Part shown: in pieces, positions 22,330 to 33,417 of the stretch
Layout: the number at the start of each line of letters is the position of its first letter
Numbering within the stretch: the first letter of the stretch is position 1
Origin: Eurosta solidaginis
Lineage: Eukaryota; Arthropoda; Insecta; Diptera; Tephritidae
Direction of reading: 5' to 3'
NCBI RefSeq assembly: GCF_040869045.1
Contig: NC_090319.1
Location: forward strand, 357,013,739-357,077,738
Length of the DNA: 64,000 nt
Made by a program: the position numbers and the translations under genes
Notes under the pieces: model-generated
Databases searched by the model: none
What the model saw: the letters and a program-made list of their open reading frames with translations, nothing else
Told to the model about the DNA's origin: nothing

Positions 22330-23218
22330 TATTATACTAGCTGCAGAACTTAACCGCTTTGGAACAATATACTATAAAAGCGTGCAATTACTTGCGTATG
22401 CTGATGACATTGATATCATCGGCCTAAATACCCGCGCTGTTAGTTCTGCTTACTCCAAACTGGAAAAAGAAGCGGTAAAGATGGGTTTGATGGTGAATGA
22501 GGACAAAACGAAGCAACTGCTCTCATCGAGCAAAGAGTCAGCGCATATGCGCCTTGGCAACCACGCTACTGTTGGCAGCCATAATTTCGAAATAGTAAAA
22601 TACTTCGTTTATTTGGGAACCAGCATCAACACTAGCAACAACATCAGCACTGAAATTCAGCGAAGAATCAGTCTTGCCAATAAATGCTACTTTGGACTAG
22701 GTAGGCAATTGAAAAGTAAATTCCTCTCTCGGCGAACGAAAATCATACTCTACAAGTCTCTTATCGTACCCGTCCTGCTATATGGAGCAGAAGCATGGAC
22801 CATGACAACAGCAGATGAAGCGGCTTTGGGAGTGTTCGAGAGAAAATTTCTTCGAAAGATTTATGGACCTCTACGCGTTGGCGATGGCGAGTACCGAAGA
22901 AGATTTAATGATGAGCTGTACGAGCTATACGCAGACATCAACATAGTCCAGCGAATTAAGACGCAGCGGCTGCGCTGGCTAGGCCATGTTATGCGAATGA
23001 AAGATGATGCTCCGGCCAAGAAAGTGTTTCTATCGGAACCCGCCTATGAAAGCAGAGGTAGGGGGCGGCCCCCACTCCGTTTGAAGGACCAGGTGGAAAA
23101 CGATTTAAGCTCCCTTGGTGTGACCAATTGGCGCCGGTTGGCGGAGCGAAGGAGCGACTGGCGCGCCTTGTTGGACGGCCATAACCGTTTCGACGGTTAA
23201 GCGCCAATTAAGTAAGTA
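22330..23218 (+). mobile_element. RTE-like LINE, 5'-truncated copy C
   Basis: The homology starts abruptly inside the reverse transcriptase palm (AELNRFGTIYYKSVQL, from about 22,340) and runs to the family 3' end GCGCCAATTAAGTAAGTAA (23,201-23,219). 5' truncation is typical of target-primed LINE insertion. This is the youngest-looking of the RTE-like copies here because its frame is open to the natural stop. Confidence 0.8.
22382..23200 (+). pseudogene. Reverse transcriptase C-terminal part (RTE-like LINE)
   Basis: 272 open residues ending at a stop. They start just before the catalytic box: YADD is at residues 6-9, followed by KMGLMVNEDKT (33-43), KYFVYLGTSI (73-82), LYGAEAWTM (133-141), ERKFLRKIYGPLR (153-165), QRLRWLGHVMRM (195-206) and RGRGRPPLRLKDQVENDL (225-242). 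This series is the palm end, thumb and tail of endonuclease/RT proteins of RTE-like non-LTR elements, in which RT copies the RNA onto nicked genomic DNA. The endonuclease, fingers and first catalytic Asp are missing, so it is inactive despite the open frame. Clade is inferred from the C-terminal pattern; a related clade is possible. Confidence 0.85.
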
Positions 23219-23510
23219 ATTTGAGCGCTTCCTGGGTTATATTTCTCTCTATATCTACAAAATCCTATTGAGGTCCATATAGTCGGTGTCCTTTTACCGA
23301 TCTTAAGCCCCTGAAAATAAATATCCCACATTTCATCTAAATTAGCTAAACGGCTTAACGGTACAGAAATAGATGTATTAAAAGGAAAGTAGGCCACCCC
23401 GGGCAGCAATCCTACTTAAAAATATTCCTATTATATCGCTGAGTAACATACCTTTCATTTGACACTCATATAAGCATTTGTCGTATAATTTAAAAACCAA
23501 CAAGTAAGGA

Positions 23511-24046
23511 AGGCTAATTTCGGGTGTAACAGAACATTACATACTCAGCTGCCAAATTACAGCTTGCAAAACTTTTAAATTACCTTCTTTTAAAGTGGGC
23601 GGTGTCACGCCCGTTGTCCAAAATTTTACCCATTTTCTATTTATTCTTATTTATTTATTCTGCGTCATGAGTTCAACCCACCTACCAAGTTGCATCGCTT
23701 TATCCGTCTTTGGTAATGAATTATCGCACTTTTTCGGTTTTTCGAAATTTTCGATATCGAAAAAGTTGCCGTGATTATCGTCCGATTTCGTTCATTTTAA
23801 ATAGCGGTCTGAGATGAGTGCCCAGGAACCCACATACCAAATTTCATCAAGATACCTCAAAATTTGGTCAAGTTATCGTGTTTACGGACAGACGGACGGA
23901 CAAGGCTAAGTGATTTTCTTTTTTCGCCCAGATGATTTTGTTACATAGAAGTCTATATCTATCTCGATTAGGTTATGCCGTTACGGGGTACCATTATGCG
24001 AACAAAATTAATATACTCTGTGAGCTCTGCTCAGCTGAGTATAAAA
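23511..24046 (-). mobile_element. Helitron-like element, short copy without minisatellite
   Basis: Opposite orientation to the copy at 14.35-18.41 kb. It starts CAAGTAAGGAAGGCTAATTT (complement of the 3' end), has the hairpin remnant TTCGGGTGTAACAGAA and ATACTCAGCTG, the AAAGTGGGCGGTGTCACGCC segment, GACGGACGGACAAGG, and ends near GCTCAGCTGAGTATAAA. At about 536 bp it keeps both ends but has no 130-bp units, so it is a deletion derivative or an ancestor without the array. Confidence 0.75.
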
Positions 24047-24224
24047 ATTACGCAGAAGGTAACCTCGCAAATTTACCCTTAGTGACAACACCTAGGTACG
24101 CCTTGTAATGTAATACACTAAATATTTCTGATAATTTCAGCCGATTCGGTTAAGGTGTTTCCAATATAGTAGTGGATAGACCAAGAATATATAAAACAAG
24201 GTTGGGAGGCAACTCCAGGCGGTC

Positions 24225-24548
24225 CAAAGAGATTACGGTCGAGCTTCTTTTCGGCCGTCATGGTGTGATTGTAGCGTGCTCCGCTTGCCACACCGAAGAT
24301 CCAGGCTTCACGACCCGTGCAAGGCAACATCTAATTTTTAGAAACAAGTTTTTTCAATTAAAAGAAAGCTTTTCTAAGCAGGTTCGCCACTCGGCAGTGA
24401 TGTGGCAAACACTCCGAGTACATTTCTGTTTAGTCCCTCCAATTTGTAGGAAAAATTAAAAGGTTCACGACGCAAAATGGGAGAAAAACTCGGCCCAAAA
24501 TCTTCTCGGAGATAATTGCGGCTTACACTCACTTAAATAAAAATAATA
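24225..24548 (+). mobile_element. tRNA-derived SINE (family B), copy 3
   Basis: Plus-strand copy from about 24,254: TGGTGTGATTGTAGCGTGCT head, a decayed B-box region, body landmarks TCTAAGCAGGTTCGCC and ACACTCCGAGTACATTTCTG, and an A-rich tail (TAAATAAAAATAA). Just before it (24,225-24,250) GATTACGGTCGAGCTTCTTT resembles the SINE 3' part in the opposite direction, hinting at a second truncated inverted piece. Confidence 0.7.
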
Positions 24549-24549
24549 G

Positions 24550-25840
24550 CCTGTTACATAAGGAATTTTATTTAAAGGCTTGTAATGATTAAAAAAAAGC
24601 TCTGTATTAAATGTAATTAACTGTGATTAATAACTCGATTAATATGGAAATATAGATTCGTTTTCATATTCCGCCATTTAGATTGTGTAAACAAAATTAC
24701 TTCATTCAATTCATGATGAAAACTTGATGAAGTGTAATTAATCGGCAAGCAAAAACTTCTAGCTCACAGTCTTTGTTGACAGTTAACCGCATTGAAACAA
24801 ACACATTTTCATTACATTTTCGACTTAGTAACATAAGCACCGCTGTGCTTCTTTTATAATTTCCGGAGTGGTGCTTAAATTCAATCAAATATTCATAAGT
24901 ATGTGAGCCAACATATACACATACATACATACACACACTGATATGTATGAGCATTAAATATTAATCTGTAAGGGTTATATGCACGTTATGCTCAGTATTT
25001 GCTTTCTAGTCTGGTTTCGTTTACTTTGGCTTTCTGCCCTGCACAAAAATTGTGCGATTAACCCCTAAAGGATTGGTCTCCGATTGGTCCCTTTTGTATA
25101 TATTTAGACACAACTGATCCCCTTTAGTCCCTTTTGGGTGCAGTTGAGATTAGTCAGCTTGAAATCTATGAACCCATAAGAAATATTAAAAAAACGGCAA
25201 CGAAGGGAGAAAAATAAAAAAGATTACAGGGCGATTGATTCGAATTATTTAAGAAAAATGCGGAACCCTATAACTAACCTAAATTACTAGGACTTAACGA
25301 CTACGCAGGAGTTAGGTTTAAATTTTCGGATAATATTTTACATTTTAAATCAAATAGATTTGGTGGAATGGCAAACTCGTCGATTATGTTTCTGTCATGA
25401 AAAATTATACTGGACCCTATTTGAGTCCTTATTGTACCGAAAAGGGCGTAGTCTTCATATGTTCCCATATGGGTACAAAGGGGATTGGTCCTATCGATCC
25501 CTTTCGGGTATAATTAGTCTCTTCAGAGGACATGCTAAAACAAAAGGGAACAGTTCAACTCATACAAAGAAATCACAACTGACATTCGTCCTAGACTACT
25601 CGCATTTTTTGCAGGTTGCCTTTACTAAAAGTGTTTGTAACAAAGGCTTAGTACTTCTGTTGAGCCATAAAAATCACCACATACATAACTCGACCCGTCC
25701 AACAGGTAACGGAAGTACGCCATGAAAAGTAAGTTACTTTGTTACACAGTAAAGTAAAAATCAAGTAATATCATGTGAATTTTAGATTTCATAAATATGT
25801 TCACTCTACAACAACATATACATGCAGTTCTTTTGCAATA
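24550..25840. other. Unassigned stretch
   Basis: No recognised gene. An ACAT/ACAC microsatellite lies at about 24,913-24,940. TTGGTCCCTTTTG-like words recur near 25,085, 25,125 and 25,485 without a regular period. Confidence 0.45.
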
Positions 25841-25844
25841 ATTA

Positions 25845-26628
25845 TAACTTTCATGAACATGAAATGGTATATTAACTTTGGTCCGATGTTTGTAACGTTG
25901 AGAAATATAGAAGATAGACTCACCATTAAGTATACCGAATTGATCAGGGCGACGAACTGAGTTGATATAGCCATGTCCGTCCGTCCGTCTGTCTGTTTGA
26001 ACGCAAACTAATCCCTCAAATTTTGAGATATCTCAATGAAATCTTGCACAAGGATGTATTTTTTTATTATATTAGACATTTGTCGGATCCGGTAGGATCG
26101 GACCACTATAACATATATCTCCCATACAACCGATCGTTTTGACAAGACGATTTTGGTCATTCCTGCCGCAATTTAGAAAGTATAAACGTGAAACTCGGTG
26201 ATATATATTCTAATATATCATAGAAGATTTTCTGAAAAAATCACTTTGATCGGAGCTATATAAAGTATATATTCCATACAACCGATCGTTCAGATAGAAA
26301 GATTTTTGCCAATTTCTCCTTTAATTTCCAATATAAAAACGTGAAACTTGGTGATATATATTCTAATGTATCATAGATTTTCTGTAAAAATCATTTCGAT
26401 CGGAGCTATATATAATATATATCCCATACAACCGATCGTTCAGAAGAGGGGGTTTTTTGTCATTTTTTATTTTATATTTATCTTAAAAATCGTTTAGGTA
26501 TGTACATCTGTTCACTATATATTTCTTACCATATACATCCAATTATTTGGAGATTACGAACGGGATAAGATTATTGTTCAAAGGTATGAAGCCTTCGGCA
26601 CAGCCGACGACAGCCCCGTCCTTACTTG
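25845..26628 (+). mobile_element. Helitron-like element, second family, copy 1
   Basis: Non-coding element of ~0.78 kb. The 5' side has TTTCATGAACATGAAA (a palindrome, 25,849-25,864) and CATGTCCGTCCGTCCGTCTG near 25,973. The interior has repeated ATACAACCGATCGTT blocks about 150 bp apart (26,127, 26,277, 26,427). The 3' end has hairpin TCGGC-ACA-GCCGA (26,595-26,607), then CTTACTTG (26,621-26,628) and TTTTG. The terminus and hairpin placement match the family with the 130-bp units, but the interiors differ. Confidence 0.7.
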
Positions 26629-26639
26629 TTTTGTTTTAA

Positions 26640-27900
26640 TTAAGTCCAAGTACTTCGATTTTTGATGACCATGCGACCACAAACTTAAGATCGCAGCACA
26701 CACATTCATTTCTCTGTATTTATAGCATTTCAACAAGTAATTTGCATATTAATATTATGTAATTTCATTGTTGCTTACTCGTTAATTTTTTTAACTGCAG
26801 CGATTACCATCGGAGTGAATCACACAAATTTGGGTGCACAGTAATGGCCGTAAACATTTTATGTATGGCGTTAAAATAATCAGTGTTGGTGTGTATCTTC
26901 GTGTGTCTATGTGTATGTGTGTTTCTGTCCTTTTTAGTTACAAACTCGACGAAATTATTTTCCCCATTAATTCATGTTTCTTGCGTAAATTTATTTCCTC
27001 GCACCTTCATAAGATTTTTGCGTTAATTATTGCAATTGTGATTCCGCCACTGGCATGTCATGGAAAGTGAAATAATAAAGCTGCATAAAATATCAAAATC
27101 ACTGCGCCCAAGGCCAATAAATTTCAATAAAACCATAATACGGTGTAGCCAATTAATTTCTTAATTCAATATAATAATAAACAAGTAATAAGTATTTTAA
27201 AATTTTGCTGAAATTTAACATGTACCGCTATATATTTACACTATACAAAAATATTTCCATAATTTATAATTTTTCTGAACATTTTTTTTAATTAATACGG
27301 ATGTACTTTATTACAGAAAGAATTGCCTAGATCTTGTTCTTTGAGTGAACTGGAAACGTAAGTTATAAGGATGCATCCTAAGCTCAGGGGGTATGGTGAA
27401 ATATCAATTTTGGGGGTTCCACTTAATTTTATCGAAAAAGGGGTACCTATGGTGGGACATTTGTTATTATTTTTTTTTTTTCTCGGACATTGTGGCAGCG
27501 CACTGCTCTCAAATGGCCCGATGAAACAAGGCTAATCCTGTTTTTGTTTTTGTTTTTTTTTTTTCATACATACTTTTTTTTTATCTTAATTCTTATTTAT
27601 GTGTTATTTAAAATTTTTTTTGTTACCGAGTCTTTGAGAGGCAGTGGCTTCTTAAGCGCCGAGATCTAAAACCACTCAGCTACAGAGAAACTCATCAGCT
27701 GAGAAATATAGATTCAGAAAATACAATAGATTAAAAGTATAAATATAATTTTTTAATTATTAAAAGAAGATAGAACCGCCTTTTTTATGGCAAAGAGCGA
27801 GTCCAAAACATCAATTATTCTCGAGTGAGAGTTATAATCTTCACACAAACATAGAAGTGGTTAGTGTAGTTGGAAATTGCTTCTGCATTGTTTAAGAATT
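26640..27900. other. Unassigned stretch with T-runs
   Basis: T-rich runs at about 27,467-27,481 and 27,541-27,564. A tRNA-like word on the minus strand (GTAGCTGAGTGG, about 27,680) has no convincing B box. No gene recognised. Confidence 0.4.
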
Positions 27901-27959
27901 ATAGGTTTATAATGCCTTGAAACTCGGCATGGAACATTCAAGTTTACTTCGTTCAAAAG

Positions 27960-29190
27960 AAATGGGCTTGAAATCGATCAATTTAAAAGTCTAGCCATAA
28001 ATAATACACCTAGTATTTCTCTACGACTTGCAAGTGTAGGAAGATTTATTAGTTTTAATCAATTAGTGTAAGGAGGAAGATTATACGGTGAGTCCCATTG
28101 AAGATTTCTCAATACGAAAAGTAAAAACTGTTTTTGAATTGATTCTAGTCTATCCACATGAACTTGATAACGCGGATTCCAAATTATCGATCCATATTCT
28201 AATTTCGGCCTCACCGATGATGTAAAAAGGATTTTTGTAACGTAAGGTTCACTAAACTCTTTTGCCCATTTTTTCACAAATGCTAAAACTCATCTCGCTT
28301 TATTGACTGTGGCATTAATATGAGGGTTGAAACTAAGTTTGCAATTCATTGTAACTTCCAAGTCGACAAAGACATCAACGCTTTCCAGAGTTTGGCTATT
28401 AATTGTGTAGGAAGCTGGCTGTATGTTCCCACGTGAAAAACACATGGATTTACATTTTTCTATGTTGAGAGGCATAAAGTTCGCATTACACCAAGTAACT
28501 AAACGATTTAAATTCGCCTGGAGTACAGAACGTTCTTCAACCGACGCGTAAGTTACTTAAAAATTTTTCTTCGTCGGCATACATTAAAATTTTAGAATAT
28601 TTTATAGTTGTGGAAACATCGTTTATAAAGATCAAAAACAGAATAGGACCGAGATGGCTGCCCTGAGGCACACCGGAGGGAACCGATGACATTCAAAAAA
28701 ATGTTTTTAAAAATGACTCTTTGAGTTCTACCGCAAAGATAGGAGGAGATCCAGCGAGTTAGGCCAGGTTGAAAACCAAGCAATTAGAGTTTATAAACAA
28801 GTAATGAGTGGCGTACTTCGTCGAATGCTTTGCTGAAATCAGGGTATATAACGTCGGTATGATGATTGTTTCTAAACCCATTAAAGACGTGAGTTGTAAA
28901 TTCAAGCAAATTGGTTGTGGTTGATTTGGCTCTATAAAAGCCATGCTGAGAACTATCTATCAATATAGAAATCGAAAATGTAAGGTATTTAGTAACGATT
29001 GCTTCGAAAAGCTTAGGGATAACGGAGAGCTTTGCTATTCCACTATAATTCTCAATAGGCGACTTGCTTCCTTTTTTATGGAGTGGGATAAGAAAAGATT
29101 CCTTCGAAGCGTCGGGAAAATGCCATTTTTTAAAGAGGGGTTAAACAGATCAGTAAGGGGCTGGTAAATGTTTTCCGCACATTTTTTAAG
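27960..29190 (-). pseudogene. CR1/Jockey-type LINE reverse transcriptase remnant
   Basis: On the minus strand, from high to low coordinate and across frameshifts, a nearly complete RT domain is readable: KESFLIPLHKKGSKS (about 29,100), GIAKLSVIPKLFEAIVTKYL, HGFYRAKSTTTNLLEF, the motif A-like DFSKAFD (about 28,830), LLGFQPGLTRWISSYL, SGVPQGSHLGPILFL (about 28,650), and YADE in place of YADD (about 28,575). The thumb follows, with EKCKSMCFSRG and RPKLEYGSIIWNPRYQ (about 28,170). RT would prime on nicked target DNA; here several stops, frameshifts and the changed catalytic Asp rule out activity. The 5' end and any ORF1 are absent. Confidence 0.85.
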
Positions 29191-29199
29191 AAAACATGT

Positions 29200-29525
29200 T
29201 GTCGACGAATTATCTGTTTTGTAATCAATGTTTTACAGACGACTTATCGAAGTTGTGTTTTATTTTGTTAATATATGTATAGCAAAGTTATTGCCGACTC
29301 ATACGTTTGTTAATAAACAGACGTCAAAAACAGTTTATCAATTCAATAGTATATTGATGACCCCTCAATAAAAAGGCGATGGGAAACCAATATCAACCCG
29401 ATGACTCGGCAATAACAGTTCAATTAAAAACGGATAACTGGACGATAGTTTCGCCAACGATAAGAAATGGATAACGATATCGGTTGTTAGTGACAACGCT
29501 GATTTGAAGCTCTTTTTAAAAAGTT
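29200..29525 (+). repeat. TTATCGA 11-bp repeat family, copy 3 (3' half)
   Basis: It matches the end of the copy at 1.3-2.3 kb: scattered TTATCGA-type units, CAATATCAACCCGATGACTC near 29,390, then ATATCGGTTGTTAGTGACAA and TTGAAGCTCTTTTTAAAAAG. Strongly diverged; the head and purine tract are missing. Confidence 0.5.
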
Positions 29526-29599
29526 CCACAATTATACTAAAGTGTTTCTAAATAATATTGCCGAGATGGTTCCGATAAAGTCGCAAAGCATTACAAAAA

Positions 29600-29990
29600 G
29601 TTACGAACTGAATGGTGTCTCCAGTATATTGCGACGTACCTCATGGATTCCCATGGGACAGTGCCTTGTCAAAACTCCAATGACCAATGATAGATGAGCC
29701 TTAGCCAATCGAAATATTTCGGCAGACCTCCCATCATCCACTTCAGGCAGACCTCCCACCATCCACTTCCCGAACAGAAAGATCTCGCTACCCTGCAAGA
29801 AGTTGTGTCTGCCCATCGCTTGCTGAGCTGACTCTAGGCGCATCTATGCTATGTAGGATCAGACCATAGGTAACCAGTGGAATCCCAAAATTCCTGCAGC
29901 CATCTTCTACTGGTTCAGTCATACCGATGCGGGCTAAGAGATCCACTTGACAGCTGCACGGTTAAACTTCAATCCCTGAGTGAGCTAAAG
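29600..29990 (-). pseudogene. LOA/I-type LINE, region after RNase H
   Basis: An 80-residue minus-strand frame (29,601-29,843) reads LSLVIGVLTRHCPMGIHEVR, matching the segment between RNase H and the final Cys/His motif of LINEs with an RNase H domain. It aligns with the minus-strand fragment at 60,540-60,850 (LIVIGALSGHCPMEIHAVR). Upstream text to about 29,990 is decayed RNase H tail. Non-functional. Confidence 0.65.
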
Positions 29991-29999
29991 TTAATTAAT

Positions 30000-31160
30000 A
30001 AACACCAGTTTTCTAGACCTACACCTGTATATGTGCACAAGTACTTGGTACACACAAGCCCTGAAATAAGATGTCTGTAAGAAAAGTTCGGAGATTGTAT
30101 TAAGTAAATGCTTCAGAAGTGGGGCGTGGGGTATACAATTTAATCGTGGGATGGCCTTGTAACATCTTTGATTTGCTGTTATCAAAACTTTTTTCCTGTT
30201 GAGAGGCACAAAAAAAATCTTTATTAAAATGAGATTATTAACGGGGAAACTATCTTCTTATAGGATATACATAAATACGACTTTAAAAGCAAATAATAAT
30301 TTGATGAAATACCTCGATATCAATAATACACTTCACATAGGAGCTAACGCGTTTTCTTAGTGTTCCATAATAGCTTCAAAACTGAAATATTAGGAAACAC
30401 CTCCTAAGTACTTTTCTGATCTTATTGAGATGGGAAGATCTTTAAAGTAAATAAGAATAAAAATCAAAAAGAGCATAACTAAGCTATTTGATTCTATCCG
30501 ACCTAATTCTTTTCAACTGTAATGTCTGGTTTCTCCTAGCAAATCGCCTTACTACTTAAAGACTTGCATTAATGCCTAATACCTATTCCCTCATTCATTT
30601 GCTCCATTCCATACAATGCAACAGCATTATGTCATTTTCCAGCAATCATCCACCTAAAGGCACTACCTACAAAGATTTCGCCTTTTTAACACAATGATGG
30701 TTTTACGAGTTGTTGCGTGTGACAATTTTACAATTTACTGCCCAATGTCACTCAGCTACATGTTCACCGTAAAGCAAGCTGCAACCGTATGTATGTTTGT
30801 AGATATATAAAGCTTAAACACATACATATTTATGCTGGAGCATTGTGATCATTGTCCGGCGCCGTTGACAACATCAACTCAACGCAAGTCATATCACGTA
30901 GTCGTCAAGCATGTCTACAAATGCAACACAAATCGACTAGCAAAGATACTTCTGTAGTTCTATAAGAAGTAGTTTATAGAGCAAAAGTGTCTACTTGTCA
31001 TATATGTAGTAAGTATGTTTTTGTATATTTTAGTTTCAGCTTCTTCATGAATCCATCAACAGACTTGCACATTGATGCTAAACAATTGCCAAAGCAGTGA
31101 ATATGAGGCTCATTGAGCGGTCATTTGGACAAGCAAGTAACACTATACCAAGATAGACTT
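30000..31160. other. Unassigned stretch
   Basis: No gene, transposon or RNA recognised. Complexity is higher than in the repeat blocks. Confidence 0.45.
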
Positions 31161-31315
31161 GATACTAGAGAAAAACTACAAAATCTGCACTGAATTTCAC
31201 TATTTTATCAGCCAGCTTTCCGGGTGCTGAGATTTGAACTCGAGGTCACCGGCATTCAAACTGGTTTTAAGGCAGATGCCTCTATCTCTTGTTCTTGCTA
31301 TTCCTTTGTGATAAG
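31160..31315 (-). mobile_element. tRNA-related SINE (family A), diverged copy
   Basis: On the minus strand: a tRNA-like part with CGAGTTCAAATCTCAGC (B-box-like), then AAAGCTGGCTGATAAAATAG, GTGAAATTCAG and an end TTTTTCTCTAGTATCAA. The same order and 3' end are in the three copies at 33.4-34.5 kb, which defines the family independently of that palindrome. Confidence 0.65.
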
Positions 31316-31318
31316 TAA

Positions 31319-31852
31319 CAAATAAGGAAGGCTAAGTTCGGTTGTAACAGAACATTACATACTCAGCTGCCAAATTGTAGCTTGCAAAACTTTTAAAATT
31401 TCCTTCTTTTAAAAGTGACGGTGCCACGCCCATTGTCCAAAATTTTACTAATTTTCTATACTGCGTCACAAGGTCAACCCATCTACCAAGTTTCATCGCT
31501 TTATCCGTCTTTGGTAATGAATTATCTCACTTTTTCCGTTTTTCGAAATTTTCGTATCGGAAAAGTGGGCGTGGTTATAGTCCGATTTCGTAAATTTTAA
31601 ATAGCGACCTGAGATGAGTTCAGGAGTCCAGGAACTTACATACCAAATTACATTAAGATACCTCAAAATTTACTGAAGTTATCGTGTTTACGGACGGACG
31701 GACGGACATGGCTAAATGAATTTCTTTTTTCGCACAGATCATTTTGATATTTAGAAGTCTATATCGATCTCGATTAGTTTATGCCATGACGGGGTAACGT
31801 TATGCGAACAAAATTAACATACTCTGTGAGCTCTGCGCAGCTGAGTATAAAA
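31319..31852 (-). mobile_element. Helitron-like element, short copy without minisatellite
   Basis: Nearly the same length and structure as the copy at 23.5-24.05 kb: start AAATAAGGAAGGCTAAGTTC, hairpin remnant TTCGGTTGTAACAGAA, AAAGTGACGGTGCCACGCCC, GGACGGACGGACGGACATGG, end CGCAGCTGAGTATAAA. No 130-bp units. A copy of the 11-bp TTATCGA family begins within about 30 bases of its end. Confidence 0.75.
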
Positions 31853-31879
31853 ATCTATGCTCACGGTATGGAATCCTGA

Positions 31880-32410
31880 ATATAAGTGTAAACGGGGTCT
31901 TTGTAAGTTTAATGTAAAGTTAGATCTATTGTATGGGATTGATATAATGTATGGGGGAGTAGAGAATGGAAGCGTAGTATATCGTGTAGGCGTAGTGCGT
32001 AGTTTTAAAACAATGCAAAGCAAGCAAAGGAAAGGCTTGTGTACTATGACGAGTTGTAAACAAGCTATCGTTCCGTTATCAAATTATTATGTACTTTTTT
32101 TTGATAAAAAAAGGTCATCGATGAGTTCACGACAATTTCTTAAAAGGTTATCGATATCTTATCAAAATTTGTCGATATATTATCAAAAAGTTATCAATTT
32201 AATATTAAAATGTTAACTAACGAACCAGTTTACTATCGAAAAGTTACCGGCCTTTTGTCCAAAGTCATGGACATATTATTAAAAATTTATCGATTTGGTA
32301 TCGAAAAGGTTACCGATTGTTCTACCGGCATGTCATTGACTTTTTATCTAAAGCTAACGATTGGTTATTAGCAACTTGTCATTTTTTTATCAGCGTTCAA
32401 CTCAAAAAAA
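31880..32410 (+). repeat. TTATCGA 11-bp repeat family, copy 4
   Basis: A head remnant (GAATGGAAGCGTAGTATATC, about 31,965), a short purine tract (about 32,008-32,035), then an 11-bp array from about 32,065 to 32,395. Core positions 32,161, 32,171, 32,182, 32,193, 32,204, 32,215, then 32,235 and 32,246 show the period. An exact TATCGATA is at 32,149-32,156. Confidence 0.65.
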
Positions 32411-32419
32411 GCAATGTTT

Positions 32420-33415
32420 AGAAAACGCTGACTCCTCATATGCACCAATGCAATTTTTATTTTTTCCAAAATCTTTTCTCTCTTATTAGTGGAGCTATTA
32501 GTGTACCGGGTATACAGTTCGCTAGGTATTTAGTTGGGATGGCCGGACGTTTCCATAACTTCGAAATTTTAGAATTTCGAGTTAGCCCCTATCGATCGAG
32601 GCGTGACATACCTAATATTTGCTTTTAATCATAAATTAAATAATTACCGGCGCGTTCATGAGAACTTGATCAGTGACATTGGATATTATAGCACTGCGTT
32701 ATTAGAAATTCTTCCTCTGTTTACCATTATACTAATATCTAAGAATCGTATTTAGTATTATTTTTTGGCAAGCGGCAACACTGGATGCTTTATTATGTGA
32801 ACGACGACTTGCATGCAACAAGTCGTAAAAGTTTATAAGCAAAAGGCTGAAGAAATTTTTTTTTAATTTCTTTGATAAAATTATCCGCAGATTTGTTTCT
32901 TGGTCACCACAATTTTTTCACTACAGCATAATTGCATTGTCGACGAAATAGAAAGACAAGACGAACAATGACATCCATAAAATTCCATTGGAGAAAGATA
33001 GAATGAGTGGTAATGTTCGAAAATACGCAGACAACACAAAAAGTTTTTTCAATCGTATTGCAATAAATTCCAATGCGCGAATCTTATACTTACTTCTATT
33101 TGTGGCATCCCTCTGCGAAGTCTCTCCACTTTCAATACAAAGCGGAACTTCCTAAACTGCAAATGAACCAGTGCGTTGATGAATATTAAAACGCTTGATA
33201 CTCTGAAAATGCATGAACCAAAACAAAATTTTTTGCAATTAAAGAGGAAGTGGCTACAGAAGTCACAGGCTCTAAGCTCACATTTGGCGTATCAAATTAA
33301 AAGTTAAAGTTTTGCGGCCGAAAATTAACCAGCGAAAATTACCCGATAAGAAGACATAATCGCTCTTTAAACATACTTAGTTGTCTTACAGGATTACATG
33401 TATATGTTTTCTAGT
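32420..33415. other. Unassigned stretch
   Basis: No recognisable gene, RNA or repeat. Confidence 0.45.
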
Positions 33416-33417
33416 AA

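Noticed and set aside
22989..23207. Minus-strand open frame opposite the reverse transcriptase
   Set aside because: It is the antisense shadow of the plus-strand LINE frame and has no motif of its own.
25050..25560. Recurring TTGGTCCCTTTTG-like words
   Set aside because: Spacing is irregular and matches are short, so neither a tandem repeat nor a mobile element can be supported.
27640..27700. tRNA-like sequence on the minus strand (GTAGCTGAGTGG)
   Set aside because: Only the A-box-like part fits; there is no B box at the right distance and no cloverleaf could be drawn.
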